A DNA stretch of 64,000 nt from Bacteroidales bacterium. Its GTDB lineage: Bacteria > Bacteroidota > Bacteroidia > Bacteroidales > UBA932. The translations under genes and the position numbers were made by a program. Under the pieces are notes generated by a model, which saw only the letters and a list, made by a program, of their open reading frames with translations, was not told the origin of the DNA and did not search any database. The DNA is taken from contig JAGCCX010000024.1 in the NCBI GenBank assembly GCA_017651465.1, positions 1 through 64,000 on the forward strand, written 5' to 3'. Position 1 is the first letter of the stretch, and each line of letters begins with the position of its first letter. Positions 16,341-25,247 of the stretch are shown one piece after another.

Positions 16341-17090
16341 GTGGATAACAAGACCTTCAATAAGTACTTCTCCGTTTTCATCATGGTGGGTATGACCGTG
16401 GTGACAATCCTGGCCACGGCGCTTAAGTTCGTTCCCGCCGATACAGAGGCAAGATGGCTGCTGATATTTGCCGCCTTCGGCTCGCTGATGGGAGTGGCCG
16501 CCACGGTGGCATCGGCCAGCGGAAAGATAATCACTTTCCTCTTCGGACTTATAGACGTGAGTATCTACGGGGCTATGTGCCTGATTAACTGGAAGAACGG
16601 GAGTTCCGGCCTGGGCAATGCCGTACTGCATTTCCTATACTTCGTACCAATGCAGTTCGTAGGATTCTTCCAATGGCGCCACCGAGGCAACACCGCCGAG
16701 GGGAGCGTAAAGGCCCGAAGGCTTAACGGCAAGCAGCGATGGCTCGCCGCCCTGCTGTTCCTCGCCGGATCGGTGGTGGCCTATTTCATTATCGCCCGCT
16801 TCGACAAATCGGCAGCAGACACATTCATCAAGACCGCCGTGGTGCTGGACGTACTGCCGCTGATATGCAACATCATCGGGCAGCTGCTCATGAGTACCGC
16901 CTATATGGAGCAATGGATATTCTGGATAGGTGTGAACGTTTTTTCGATAACCATGTGGGCCGTAACACTCAAGGGCGACCCCGGCTCATCCTACGCCCTC
17001 ATCTACATCATCAAGTACTCCTTCTACCTGCTCAATTCGCTCAACGGACTGCGCAACTGGCTGCGGCTCAGCCGCCCGGCTGCCTGCTGA
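16341..17090 (+). CDS. pnuC: Nicotinamide (riboside/mononucleotide) transporter PnuC
   Basis: A 249-residue inner-membrane protein with about seven hydrophobic helices and the PnuC landmarks NWKNG and VPMQFVGFFQWRHR. The family imports nicotinamide riboside by facilitated diffusion. The frame is open back to 16149, but that extension is only translated 51-bp repeat. The GTG at 16341 is the first plausible start after the promoter box, and begins the cytosolic tail before the first helix. An in-frame ATG 15 codons later would cut into the first helix. Confidence 0.88.
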   Translation: MDNKTFNKYFSVFIMVGMTVVTILATALKFVPADTEARWLLIFAAFGSLMGVAATVASASGKIITFLFGLIDVSIYGAMCLINWKNGSSGLGNAVLHFLYFVPMQFVGFFQWRHRGNTAEGSVKARRLNGKQRWLAALLFLAGSVVAYFIIARFDKSAADTFIKTAVVLDVLPLICNIIGQLLMSTAYMEQWIFWIGVNVFSITMWAVTLKGDPGSSYALIYIIKYSFYLLNSLNGLRNWLRLSRPAAC

Positions 17091-17099
17091 TCCCAGATG

Positions 17100-17126
17100 G
17101 CAACAGAATCTTGCAGGAAAAAACAA
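17100..17126. repeat. Copy of an intergenic repeat (1 of 3)
   Basis: GCAACAGAATCTTGCA followed by GAAAAAACAAT also occurs, slightly changed, at 18022-18060 and 18863-18898, each time between genes of the duplicated lipoprotein region. This copy lies just 3' of the outer-membrane protein gene. Confidence 0.65.
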
Positions 17127-17131
17127 TTATA

Positions 17132-17983
17132 TCAGAACGACCAGCCGATTTGCAGGCCCAATTCATAGTAATGCTTTGTTCCAGATACCTGAATTGAGCT
17201 CCACAAAGATTGTGGGGAATTATTTGAAAGGCGGATACGTGCGCCAACCGATGCGCCACCGTATAACGAATGGTCTAAAAAATCATAACCAGGTGAAAGA
17301 TCCAGATAGGGAGATACAACCTTCTTTCCGAAAGACACCCTGAAATCGCCATACACGGGAAGAAAAGTATTATTATACTCATTAATGCCATTGTAATAAA
17401 CATTCCGACGACCATATCCGGGCGCTATTCCTCCTCCAACAAAGAAATTCTGATTAATGTGATATCCGGCAGTCACACGGGCTTTAACCATAGAACCCAT
17501 GAGAGCCCCGGAAAGTTCAAAAATCAACGCAAAACGCTGCTGACAGGCGCCGTCGTAGTTCACATCCCGCCAATTTACCGGACACGCCACAAGTGAGTTT
17601 CCCAATAAAAGAAAAGGAAGCCCGATAACCGTAAATCCAAGCCCCAATCCTATTCCTATAGTTGCAGGAAGAGCAGCAAAAAAGCCCAGTAAACCCATGA
17701 TGAGGCCTACATTCTCACCACCCTTACTAAAAAACATAGGAACAACCCATAAGCTCCCACAGGCAATGCCCAATAATCCACCACCCACTAATACCATCCC
17801 AATATTCCGAAAGGCTTCTCCCTGATGCTCGCCTCTGGGATGCATACCCATAGGTACCACTGCCGTCTCTACCGGCAACTCAAAAGATGTGGAATCAGCT
17901 ACTTGCCCCCTGGCTTCATGGGTGGAGAAAAAAAGGACAGGCAGAATGACTGCAGCTATTATTATGAGTTTTTTATAAGTCAT
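17132..17983 (-). CDS. Outer-membrane beta-barrel-like protein
   Basis: A 283-residue protein with a Sec signal (cleavage after the RGQ region near 27). It has glycine-rich hydrophobic segments around 60-130 (VLVGGGLLGIACGS, GLLGFFAALPATIG) and then alternating strands ending in aromatic residues (YHINQNFFVGGGIAPGYGRR, ELGLQIGWSF), typical of a small outer-membrane barrel. The terminal Phe fits outer-membrane targeting. Last gene of the AT-richer minus-strand island. No specific family recognised. Confidence 0.65.
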   Translation of the reverse strand: MTYKKLIIIAAVILPVLFFSTHEARGQVADSTSFELPVETAVVPMGMHPRGEHQGEAFRNIGMVLVGGGLLGIACGSLWVVPMFFSKGGENVGLIMGLLGFFAALPATIGIGLGLGFTVIGLPFLLLGNSLVACPVNWRDVNYDGACQQRFALIFELSGALMGSMVKARVTAGYHINQNFFVGGGIAPGYGRRNVYYNGINEYNNTFLPVYGDFRVSFGKKVVSPYLDLSPGYDFLDHSLYGGASVGARIRLSNNSPQSLWSSIQVSGTKHYYELGLQIGWSF

Positions 17984-18021
17984 GTATGAGTTTGTTTAAA
18001 TCCATATATTAAACCCAGAAA

Positions 18022-18060
18022 GCAACAGAATCTTGCATGATAAAAGACAATGATACAGGA
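18022..18060. repeat. Copy of an intergenic repeat (2 of 3)
   Basis: GCAACAGAATCTTGCATGA followed by AAAAGACAATGATACAGG; nearly identical to 18863-18898 and part of the larger duplicated segment. Confidence 0.8.
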
Positions 18061-18064
18061 TATT

Positions 18065-18206
18065 TCTAACGCTTGCCAAGTTCATTAAGCCGAACCACGT
18101 ATTGATTGCCGAACTCTTGCTCTTCGGGAGTGATATGTCACTCTTTCATGTCTTGCTCTGTCAGGCTCTGAACATAAACACCTTCTTTGTTGAGCGTGAC
18201 ATAATT
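18065..18206 (-). pseudogene. Truncated copy of the lipoprotein gene at 18905-19255
   Basis: This stretch is nearly identical to the 3' 140 bp of the 18905-19255 gene, including its stop codon and 30 bp downstream. It lacks the 5' two thirds and carries an in-frame TGA where the intact copy has TTA (…MKE then stop instead of Leu). It abuts the stop of the lipoprotein gene at 18206-18817, marking the edge of a tandem duplication. Confidence 0.9.
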
Positions 18207-18817
18207 CAAGGGGCTTGGAGATATGGCCTGTAGTCGCATTTGAGATTCGCAATGAAATAGTTCTGAGGAGGATATGTCTTTTTGTAATCAGTAATGTTCT
18301 CATACACTATCAACTTACCATTCTTGATGTATAATGTGTCGTTAATCCTGCATTCAAAAGAAAAAGAATACGACTTGTTTCCCTCCTCAATTATATCAAA
18401 CCAATAGGTGATATCTTGCGCATGAGGCCCCCTAAGGCCAAACAAAACGTTGCCACCAGGTCCTTTTCGAAAATCATTATGATACTTAACCCCAGCTTGA
18501 AATGAAGAAATAGAATCTTTAATTACACTAAACTCAAGATCAGAACTGCTAAACCTAAAAATAATTCCAGAAATAGAATCAGTGACATAACGGCCAAATT
18601 GTGGAGGGTGATATCGATATTTTGGCCCATAAATAATGCTATTTCTCTCCCCTGTATCAAAATGCCTTTTCTCTTCATAAAAAAACTCGGAGCCATCTAA
18701 TTCGTAATACAACGTATAAAAGGGCTCTCCATTAGCCCGAGGACCCTCTTTTGTACAAGAAGGCACAAATAGAGGCAATAACAATAAGGCTATAAACAAT
18801 ATTTTTCTTACATTCAT
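18206..18817 (-). CDS. Lipoprotein, duplicate of the gene at 19279-19923
   Basis: A 203-residue lipoprotein (FVPSC, lipobox Cys near 21). It is clearly a recent paralogue of the 214-residue protein at 19279-19923: they share CTKEGPR-NGEPFY-LYYELDGSEFFYEEKR and the C-terminal YENITDYKKTYPP block nearly unchanged. The middle third (about 75-130) is much more diverged, with a shorter loop here. A conserved frame around a variable middle suggests diversification. No function recognised. Confidence 0.75.
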   Translation of the reverse strand: MNVRKILFIALLLLPLFVPSCTKEGPRANGEPFYTLYYELDGSEFFYEEKRHFDTGERNSIIYGPKYRYHPPQFGRYVTDSISGIIFRFSSSDLEFSVIKDSISSFQAGVKYHNDFRKGPGGNVLFGLRGPHAQDITYWFDIIEEGNKSYSFSFECRINDTLYIKNGKLIVYENITDYKKTYPPQNYFIANLKCDYRPYLQAP

Positions 18818-18862
18818 TTCATGTACATGTTTGTTTCATCCATCTATCTAAACCCTGTAGGC

Positions 18863-18898
18863 CGCAGAATCTTGCATGAAAAAAGACAATGATACAGG
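18863..18898. repeat. Copy of an intergenic repeat (3 of 3)
   Basis: CGCAGAATCTTGCATGAAA followed by AAAGACAATGATACAGG, almost the same as 18022-18060. Both copies are followed by the 3' end of the same small lipoprotein gene. Confidence 0.8.
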
Positions 18899-18904
18899 TT
18901 ATTT

Positions 18905-19255
18905 CTAACGCTTGGCAAGTTCATTAAGCCGAACCACGTATTGATTGCCGAACTCTTGCTCTTCGGGAGTGATATGTAACTCTTTCATGTCTTGCTCTGT
19001 CAGGCTCTGAACATAAACACCTTCTTTGTTGAGCGTGACATGATTCATTAGCATTATGTAATGATTGGTCTGAAAGAAATGAGTAATCTGCGAACGGTCC
19101 TGTTCGGGCTGGCCGCCCTGGCTACGGGTAAGAGGCAAAGCCGCCTGAGATTTCCCACTCAGCACATCAGCTTCAGACGGCTCAAGACGGAGAGAAGAAC
19201 ACGATGCCACTATAACAAGTACTAATATAGAGGTGATATATTTTATTGGTTTCAT
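18905..19255 (-). CDS. Small lipoprotein
   Basis: A 116-residue lipoprotein (VIVASC, Cys near 19) with a hydrophilic, mostly helical body (SLTEQDMKELHITPEEQEFGNQYVVRLNELAKR at the end is read in pieces from 84 on). Its 3' part is duplicated as a broken copy at 18065-18206. It sits between the two paralogous lipoproteins in the same minus-strand unit. Family not recognised. Confidence 0.7.
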   Translation of the reverse strand: MKPIKYITSILVLVIVASCSSLRLEPSEADVLSGKSQAALPLTRSQGGQPEQDRSQITHFFQTNHYIMLMNHVTLNKEGVYVQSLTEQDMKELHITPEEQEFGNQYVVRLNELAKR

Positions 19256-19278
19256 TGCTTTATTAATGTGTTAATAGT

Positions 19279-19923
19279 CTATGGTTTTTGAATATATGGC
19301 CTGTAGTCGCAATTGAGATTCTCGTAGAAATAGTTATGAGGAGGATAAGTCTTTTTGTAATCAGTAATGTTTTCATACACTATCAACTTACTATTCTTGA
19401 TGTATAATGTGTCGTAAATATTATTTGGAGATGCCATACACTCAAAAGAGAAAGAATACGACTTGTTCCCCTCCTCAATTATATCAAACCAATAGGTGAT
19501 ATCAAATGCATTCAGACCTTTAGTTTCAAACGAAACATTACCAGCGGGATAAGGATTTTGCATTCTAAAATCACGAAAATTAACATGATACTTAACTCCT
19601 GCTTTATATGACGATATAGAATCCTTACGTATGAATAAATGAAGATCAGAAGAACTTAATTTGAAGCAAACATAAGAAGAGGAGTCGGTGACATAACGGT
19701 TAAATTCCGGAGGCTCATATCGATATTTTGGTCCATAAATGATGCTATTTCTCTCCCCCGTATCAAAATGCCTTTTCTCTTCATAAAAAAACTCGGAGCC
19801 ATCTAATTCGTAATACAAAGAATAAAAGGGTTCCCCATTAGTCCGAGGACCTTCTTTTGTACAAGAAGGCACAAATAGAGGCAAGAATGCCAATGCTATA
19901 AATACTAAATCTCTCCTATTCAT
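19279..19923 (-). CDS. Lipoprotein, parent copy of the duplicated pair
   Basis: A 214-residue lipoprotein (FVPSC lipobox) whose ATG overlaps the stop of the large hydrolase gene (ATGA at 19920-19923), so it is probably translationally coupled to it. It is paralogous to 18206-18817. The conserved ends and a divergent centre with an extra ~10 residues (RMQNPYPAGN region) separate the two. Predicted strands dominate. Function unknown; the coupling suggests a partner of the secreted hydrolase. Confidence 0.72.
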   Translation of the reverse strand: MNRRDLVFIALAFLPLFVPSCTKEGPRTNGEPFYSLYYELDGSEFFYEEKRHFDTGERNSIIYGPKYRYEPPEFNRYVTDSSSYVCFKLSSSDLHLFIRKDSISSYKAGVKYHVNFRDFRMQNPYPAGNVSFETKGLNAFDITYWFDIIEEGNKSYSFSFECMASPNNIYDTLYIKNSKLIVYENITDYKKTYPPHNYFYENLNCDYRPYIQKP

Positions 19924-22900
19924 GGATGTAATGGACTTGTACTTAAACTTAACAACAAGGGTATGTTCACCGTTTGGAGCTCAAACAAGTTATTCATTAT
20001 TTTTACCGTGAGAACTTCGTTTCGTGGCAAACCTCCAGGCCAGCCATAAGTCACATCGTCAATAGCATCCTGTATGGCCTGACTACTATATAGGTCAAAG
20101 CAGTAAACGGTTACAGACTGGCCGTCAATTGTTTCTGAAAAAGTAGTATAGAGCGGGAGAGTTTCGTTGCCTATCTGAATAGAGGTAGGAATCATCATCG
20201 GATTATTATTTGCCGGATTCTTCCAAATGGCGAAATATTTAGGATTAATTATCTGCCAGTCAGGTATAGCAGTATAACTAAACCACTCTCCGCCCCTGGA
20301 GATAGCGATGTTCTTAGGATCATACGAAAACATATCAACCGGACGTCGGTCAATTTCTATAAAGTACTCTTGACTTTCAACCCCTGAACTGCTTCGCATC
20401 TTCATATAATACTTGGTTAATTCTCCATATGGAGGGTTAAAGATATGCGTTCTGGTGCTTGTGGTATCACACCATGAAAGGGATACGCCTTCAGGTTTGA
20501 TTCCCCAAATATAGCTAATAACGCCATTATTTGCTAGGGAATCAAGTTGATCTTGATAGGAACTAAACTCTGAAGTACAGTTTGCTTCCACAATATAGCT
20601 TGCACCAAGACCTTTACGTGATGAGAGTACCATGTCCGGGATGCCGACCAATACTTTTTTACGCAAGTAGTTACAGTTTTTATCACTACAAATTTTACAA
20701 ACAACCGTTACAACATCGGGAATTGCTACATCAATCACACCTGTATTAGGATTAATAGACGCGCCATTGCCTTCAATTGACCATATTATAGGTTCATTAA
20801 ACGAAGCTGGCGTTCCCACCAGATAGTATTGGTCATTTGTAATTGCTATGTTAGGGCCACTTATATGTATAGATAGTTGATAATCAAGCCACTCTAAGCA
20901 AGTCTGTAAAGGCAGTAAATAATCATGTCTAAGAGATTCTTCATTTACATAAGTAGCGTCAAATGGGGTATCTATATGCGGTACCGGTTGCTGGACATAA
21001 TAATCACGAGAATAGTTTACTGCACCTAAAGCACTGGCGACAGGCACAAACGGGAGTTTTCCAACTTGTCCTTCAACGTGTAATAATATAATATTATTAT
21101 TAAAAGGGGTATCGTCAAGAATACATGATGCCCCCACAAAATCGTAATGAGGAGCGTTTAAATTTGATGTATGCTGACTATCTAATACTGTGATTGTTTC
21201 ATATTGGGTTGGGTTCCACGGGAAGAATTTCGAGTAGCTCACAACTGTACTGGAGACATCATCGCCACTGCCATCATCTCTATTAATGTTAATTCCAAAG
21301 TTAAGCCTTACGCAATTCGTTGATAAAATAGGATAGTTTTCATATCCTATCAAACAATTCTGCGCATATCCAGAGACGTCCAAGATTGGTTCTGCTAAAT
21401 CACCCGGATCAAAAACACCACCATTGGTAATAGCAATATTCTCTATTTCCTGTCCTTCGTATCCCTGTGGAAATCCCATTGAAGTTAGTTGCCCCTGCCA
21501 AACATTGTGCTCATTATTATTACAAGTTCCTTGAGGCTGAATATAGTTATACATCATCTGACGAGCCGCCTTGCAATCCAATACATCAACTACATCTTTA
21601 ATCCTTCCCCTAATATAAACAGATGAAGAAGAGTCACCAACGGCATCGTAAAGCAGTTGATATAAATCTCTCACAACATACTGCGCTCCTACAGGCACAT
21701 TGGCGCCAAGGTGCGGAGCGTCATATGATATGTAATATCTGGTTTGATGAGGCCGCAGAGGTGTGCTTTTTTCCATCTCGGCAAGAGCGTAGCGGGCTAT
21801 CAAGCCTCCCATGCTATGGCCGATTACCACATTGGACTCAGTACAACCATCCGAGGCCTTACGCGCATTAATATATTCAATTATATCTTCAAACAGAGCA
21901 GCATTTGCCCTTATGTCGGCTCTTGGGTTCTGCCAATCAACATAAATCAAATCATAGTCATTATTAAAAGAAGATTGACTAAAATCATCATAAAAGTTAT
22001 AAAAGTCAAAGTTCCCTTTCCAATGTTCAAAGACAGCTGCGGCAATACCTCCATTACTTTGAAACATGCGAGTATAAGTGGATAGTATTGGATCGTCAAA
22101 ACCCTCAACATATATAAACGGCTTAACCAGCCTTCCATTGTGAGAAGCCGCTATTTTGCAGCTTACTACGGCACTCACATAATCCCCATAATAAGTACCA
22201 CTAATGGTATTGTCCCAGTCGGGGGTTACATTAGACAAAGGAGTTGAAGAAGGCCCTTTTACGTATATAAATGAATGACTTTCTAAAGTAGTTCCTCCTG
22301 GTAGCGTTACTTTTAGTTTCAGCTCCTTGGTGCCTTCTTGCGCATAAGTAAGACTTATCAACCCAGATGAAGGCACGCTCCTATAGCCTCCATTATCGCC
22401 AGGGTCAAAAGACCATGTCCAACTTGAAGTTGGTGTTACATTCCCCCAAAAGGTATTTGACGAATTGAAATAATAAGAAACGCTCAACCCGGACGTTACA
22501 GGAATACTGGGAGTGAAGAGGAATGCATGCGCAGTTCCGTATGGATTCTGTAAGATTCCATTGATGTACTTATTATATGCTTTACCATTACTAAAAGTCA
22601 TGCGATTGTTTGTCAACGCATCTTCAAGAATATAGTTATAATCGACCAATGCAGCGCCAAGGGCAATTGTACTTCCACTGCTTGCATCTAATAGATTATC
22701 AACTATATCATTCGCATCAAATTCAGGTACAGTGGAGGATACCCTTGCAGTGTTGAGACTTAGGAATAAATCCCGGAAAGTGTTAATATCCACATAATTA
22801 CTATCAGTCAACTCAGACCCGTTGAACAAGTGGAAGCCTACCAGATCAAATGCCTGATCGGATAGGTAGCCAGTTGTAACATTGGATTTATCAAGATTCT

Positions 22901-23021
22901 GAAAAATGCTCTGCAAAGCACCCGTCACATTGGTATTAATGGTAATGTCTTGTGCAAAGACAGATAGGGGAAGCAGAGCGGCAATTATGGTAGTGGACAG
23001 TTTATTGCTCATAGCTTTCAT
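19920..23021 (-). CDS. Large secreted alpha/beta-hydrolase (lipase/PGAP1-like)
   Basis: About 1033 residues with a Sec signal (…LPLSVFAQD, cleaved near 25). The centre, about 300-560, is an alpha/beta hydrolase of the lipase/PGAP1-like type: a strand KPFIYVEGFDD, then NVVIGHSMGGLIARYAL, where the Ser of GHSMGG is the nucleophile. The N-terminal ~280 residues include an Ig/PKD-like segment (WSFDPGDNGGY), and the C-terminal ~350 are strand-rich Ig-like domains (GPNIAITNDQYYLVG...). It probably cleaves an ester lipid outside the cell or in the periplasm; the substrate is unknown. ATGs at 23021 and 23012 are both possible. AT-richer than most of the window. Confidence 0.75.
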   Translation of the reverse strand: MKAMSNKLSTTIIAALLPLSVFAQDITINTNVTGALQSIFQNLDKSNVTTGYLSDQAFDLVGFHLFNGSELTDSNYVDINTFRDLFLSLNTARVSSTVPEFDANDIVDNLLDASSGSTIALGAALVDYNYILEDALTNNRMTFSNGKAYNKYINGILQNPYGTAHAFLFTPSIPVTSGLSVSYYFNSSNTFWGNVTPTSSWTWSFDPGDNGGYRSVPSSGLISLTYAQEGTKELKLKVTLPGGTTLESHSFIYVKGPSSTPLSNVTPDWDNTISGTYYGDYVSAVVSCKIAASHNGRLVKPFIYVEGFDDPILSTYTRMFQSNGGIAAAVFEHWKGNFDFYNFYDDFSQSSFNNDYDLIYVDWQNPRADIRANAALFEDIIEYINARKASDGCTESNVVIGHSMGGLIARYALAEMEKSTPLRPHQTRYYISYDAPHLGANVPVGAQYVVRDLYQLLYDAVGDSSSSVYIRGRIKDVVDVLDCKAARQMMYNYIQPQGTCNNNEHNVWQGQLTSMGFPQGYEGQEIENIAITNGGVFDPGDLAEPILDVSGYAQNCLIGYENYPILSTNCVRLNFGININRDDGSGDDVSSTVVSYSKFFPWNPTQYETITVLDSQHTSNLNAPHYDFVGASCILDDTPFNNNIILLHVEGQVGKLPFVPVASALGAVNYSRDYYVQQPVPHIDTPFDATYVNEESLRHDYLLPLQTCLEWLDYQLSIHISGPNIAITNDQYYLVGTPASFNEPIIWSIEGNGASINPNTGVIDVAIPDVVTVVCKICSDKNCNYLRKKVLVGIPDMVLSSRKGLGASYIVEANCTSEFSSYQDQLDSLANNGVISYIWGIKPEGVSLSWCDTTSTRTHIFNPPYGELTKYYMKMRSSSGVESQEYFIEIDRRPVDMFSYDPKNIAISRGGEWFSYTAIPDWQIINPKYFAIWKNPANNNPMMIPTSIQIGNETLPLYTTFSETIDGQSVTVYCFDLYSSQAIQDAIDDVTYGWPGGLPRNEVLTVKIMNNLFELQTVNIPLLLSLSTSPLHP

Positions 23022-23394
23022 CAACTAAAAAAGTCCAAAAATAAGCTATAAAAACACGGCCTTGAGCAGTAGTAATCCGTATATAATTGAATCCTTCATC
23101 AACAGGGAAAAATAGCTCTCCATCTGAAGAATCCTCGCGATATACAGCTTCGGTCATATATGTTAAATTAGAGATGATAACCTCAACGGCACCCATATCC
23201 GCCTGAAAAACAAGCTTTACTTCGCTAACTTCAGGATTGAAATAGCATTGAAGGGGATTAATAGACGTTGACCTTGGATGAGGGAATGGTGTCTGCTCAT
23301 CACCATCAAAAATTGGCACATCAATTATTTGTTGTGCACATAACGACTGACAAATGCTAAAAACAAAGAGTAAAAGGAAAAGTAGTTTTTTCAT
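23002..23394 (-). CDS. Small secreted protein, DUF3244-like
   Basis: A 130-residue protein with a clear Sec signal (MKKLLFLLLFVFSICQSLCAQ). The mature part is strand-rich, with a pattern EVKLVFQADMGAVEV, EAVYREDSSDGELFFPV, FNYIRITTAQGRVF that resembles the single Ig-like DUF3244 domains of Bacteroidetes; this is a by-eye match. It overlaps the start of the hydrolase gene, so the two are co-translated. It could be a partner or chaperone of that enzyme. Confidence 0.6.
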   Translation of the reverse strand: MKKLLFLLLFVFSICQSLCAQQIIDVPIFDGDEQTPFPHPRSTSINPLQCYFNPEVSEVKLVFQADMGAVEVIISNLTYMTEAVYREDSSDGELFFPVDEGFNYIRITTAQGRVFIAYFWTFLVDESYEQ

Positions 23395-23591
23395 ATTGTT
23401 TGAATTTTTCGCTTTAAAATTAAAGCCCGTCGTTCAAACAACAATGAAAAACTGTCTCAACACATATAGCACATAACTTACTCAATATAAATCTTTTACA
23501 AAGAGAGCAAAATATGATATCTTAACACTCACCTAGTAACCGCCTATAATTGAGCGAATTCCGGCGATTTGTATTAAAGCCCCCAAAACAG

Positions 23592-25247
23592 CTACGAAAG
23601 CAATTCTAAGTAATGCTCCTTGTATTGGGAATCAAGCTCCTGGATCCTTCCTTTGATACGGTTCTTGGTGGTGTAAACGGTGCCCACTCCAACATTCATC
23701 AATATAGCTATGGTCTTACCGCTGAAGCCGATTATAAAGAAGCAAATCATACGGTAGGTATTCTCGCTCAGATTCGGAAGATCTCTACGTAATTTAGTCA
23801 TCACACCGTCGAAGTGAGAGTTGATTGTCGATTCCAGATTATCTTTCTCAGAAATTGATTTGACTGCATTGACAGCAACCCGCAAAGTTTTTTCGTGTTT
23901 GTTTCTTTGTGCGGGCGACCAATAAACAGAACACAATTCATCCATTATTGAGAACTGCTCTTTGAATAAATGAACGTATTCCTTCCTGAGTTTTGACAAG
24001 TCGCTGCCAGACTTAGCACTATCTTCTTCCAAAAGAGCTAAATCATTCCGCAGGCACTCAGCCTCGCCCACGACTTTAATCCATTCCTTGCGCCTCTTAA
24101 CCGCCTGGTAAATTACAAAAACAAGTAGCGTCAAAACAATAACCAAAACAATGGCAAATATAGTGTTACGCAGTTTTGTCTCTGCAATAAGCCTGGATGC
24201 TTTTTCGGCATAATAGTCTTTTTGGGCCTTTTCCAACGACTGTCCAAGAATAATAATAAGCATGGAGTCCTGTGCTGCAACACTATTCTCAAACGAAGAC
24301 AAAGCTGCCTCATACTCTTTACGATTCTTGAATATTCTATACTCCCAGAGATTTACCACTCCAAAATTTTTCGGGGTCTTCTTCAGATGATTTAGTATTG
24401 GGAGTAAAGAGTTAACAGCTTGTTTATTTCCGTTCTGTTCCAATGCATATGCATATACAGAAAGATTTCCTGCTGAAGGCTTCGCTCCCATACTTAATGC
24501 TTTTTCAAATAGCTCGCACGCTAATGCGGGTTCAGGTTCTGTTTTACGAACTTTTGCCTTTACAGCATTCATCATTGCATTAGCATAAACGGCAGTATCC
24601 CTAATATCCTGGCCCAGAAAAGCATTATACAGGCTATCTGAAATATCCCACTTGTTAGTATTGCCGTAACAAAATGGAATAATGCTCTGCATAATCCAAA
24701 CGTTATAATCATCCCCCGCCTTTTTGAAGCATTCTTCGGCTTTTAATGCAAACAATAACTCTTGATTTGAATTATGGTTATAAGAATACACGCGAGACAA
24801 AGCAGAACATATCTGCCCTTTAAATTTATAATTTTCATTAGACGTTTGGGCCAGATCCCAGGACAGAGTATAATCTTTTATAGCATTATCACGGTCATTC
24901 GAATAATCACACATAAGGCCCCGGTAATAATAAGCCTTCATCAAATGATCCTTCTCTCCTACCCTCGAAAAAAACTCTACCGCAGGTTCGATAATCTTAG
25001 TATCTGTGGTATCGATATAATTCTTGTCGAAAGCAATGGCCGAGAGTAAAGAATATTCGGCACGAAGACGGGCAGTGCAAAGACTGAGCGTATCTATTCC
25101 CCTCAAGGCAGCAAGGGCACTGTCGGGACAGTTATCGATGTAAGACTCTATGTCGCGAAGAAACTTATGGGTTCTCAAGCCTTGGCAGGAGACCGCTTGC
25201 ACGCAACAGGCGCACAAAAAGAGAAATCTTATAATTCTTTGCATCAT
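23592..25247 (-). CDS. Membrane-anchored TPR protein with C-terminal HTH (regulator)
   Basis: A 551-residue paralogue in architecture of 3327-4865: lipoprotein-like signal (AVSC, Cys near 20), TPR helices across about 30-350, one transmembrane helix near 366-390 (FAIVLVIVLTLLVFVIY), then a cytoplasmic coiled coil and a terminal HTH (LPNLSENTYRMICFFIIGFSGKTIAIL, GTVYTTKNRIKGRI). It overlaps the WbqC-like gene by ATGA, so it is at least partly transcribed with the lipid A cluster. It lies directly upstream of the secreted hydrolase unit, which it may control. Confidence 0.78.
   Translation of the reverse strand: MMQRIIRFLFLCACCVQAVSCQGLRTHKFLRDIESYIDNCPDSALAALRGIDTLSLCTARLRAEYSLLSAIAFDKNYIDTTDTKIIEPAVEFFSRVGEKDHLMKAYYYRGLMCDYSNDRDNAIKDYTLSWDLAQTSNENYKFKGQICSALSRVYSYNHNSNQELLFALKAEECFKKAGDDYNVWIMQSIIPFCYGNTNKWDISDSLYNAFLGQDIRDTAVYANAMMNAVKAKVRKTEPEPALACELFEKALSMGAKPSAGNLSVYAYALEQNGNKQAVNSLLPILNHLKKTPKNFGVVNLWEYRIFKNRKEYEAALSSFENSVAAQDSMLIIILGQSLEKAQKDYYAEKASRLIAETKLRNTIFAIVLVIVLTLLVFVIYQAVKRRKEWIKVVGEAECLRNDLALLEEDSAKSGSDLSKLRKEYVHLFKEQFSIMDELCSVYWSPAQRNKHEKTLRVAVNAVKSISEKDNLESTINSHFDGVMTKLRRDLPNLSENTYRMICFFIIGFSGKTIAILMNVGVGTVYTTKNRIKGRIQELDSQYKEHYLELLS

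Noticed and set aside
18085..18303. 72-codon minus-strand frame over the duplicated lipoprotein region
   Set aside because: It is the wrong frame across a broken gene copy and the end of the neighbouring gene.
23395..23591. Possible promoter or operator between the second TPR/HTH regulator and the secreted protein gene
   Set aside because: Only an imperfect box (TATTTTG, one base short) is seen and no inverted repeat like that at 3121-3184.
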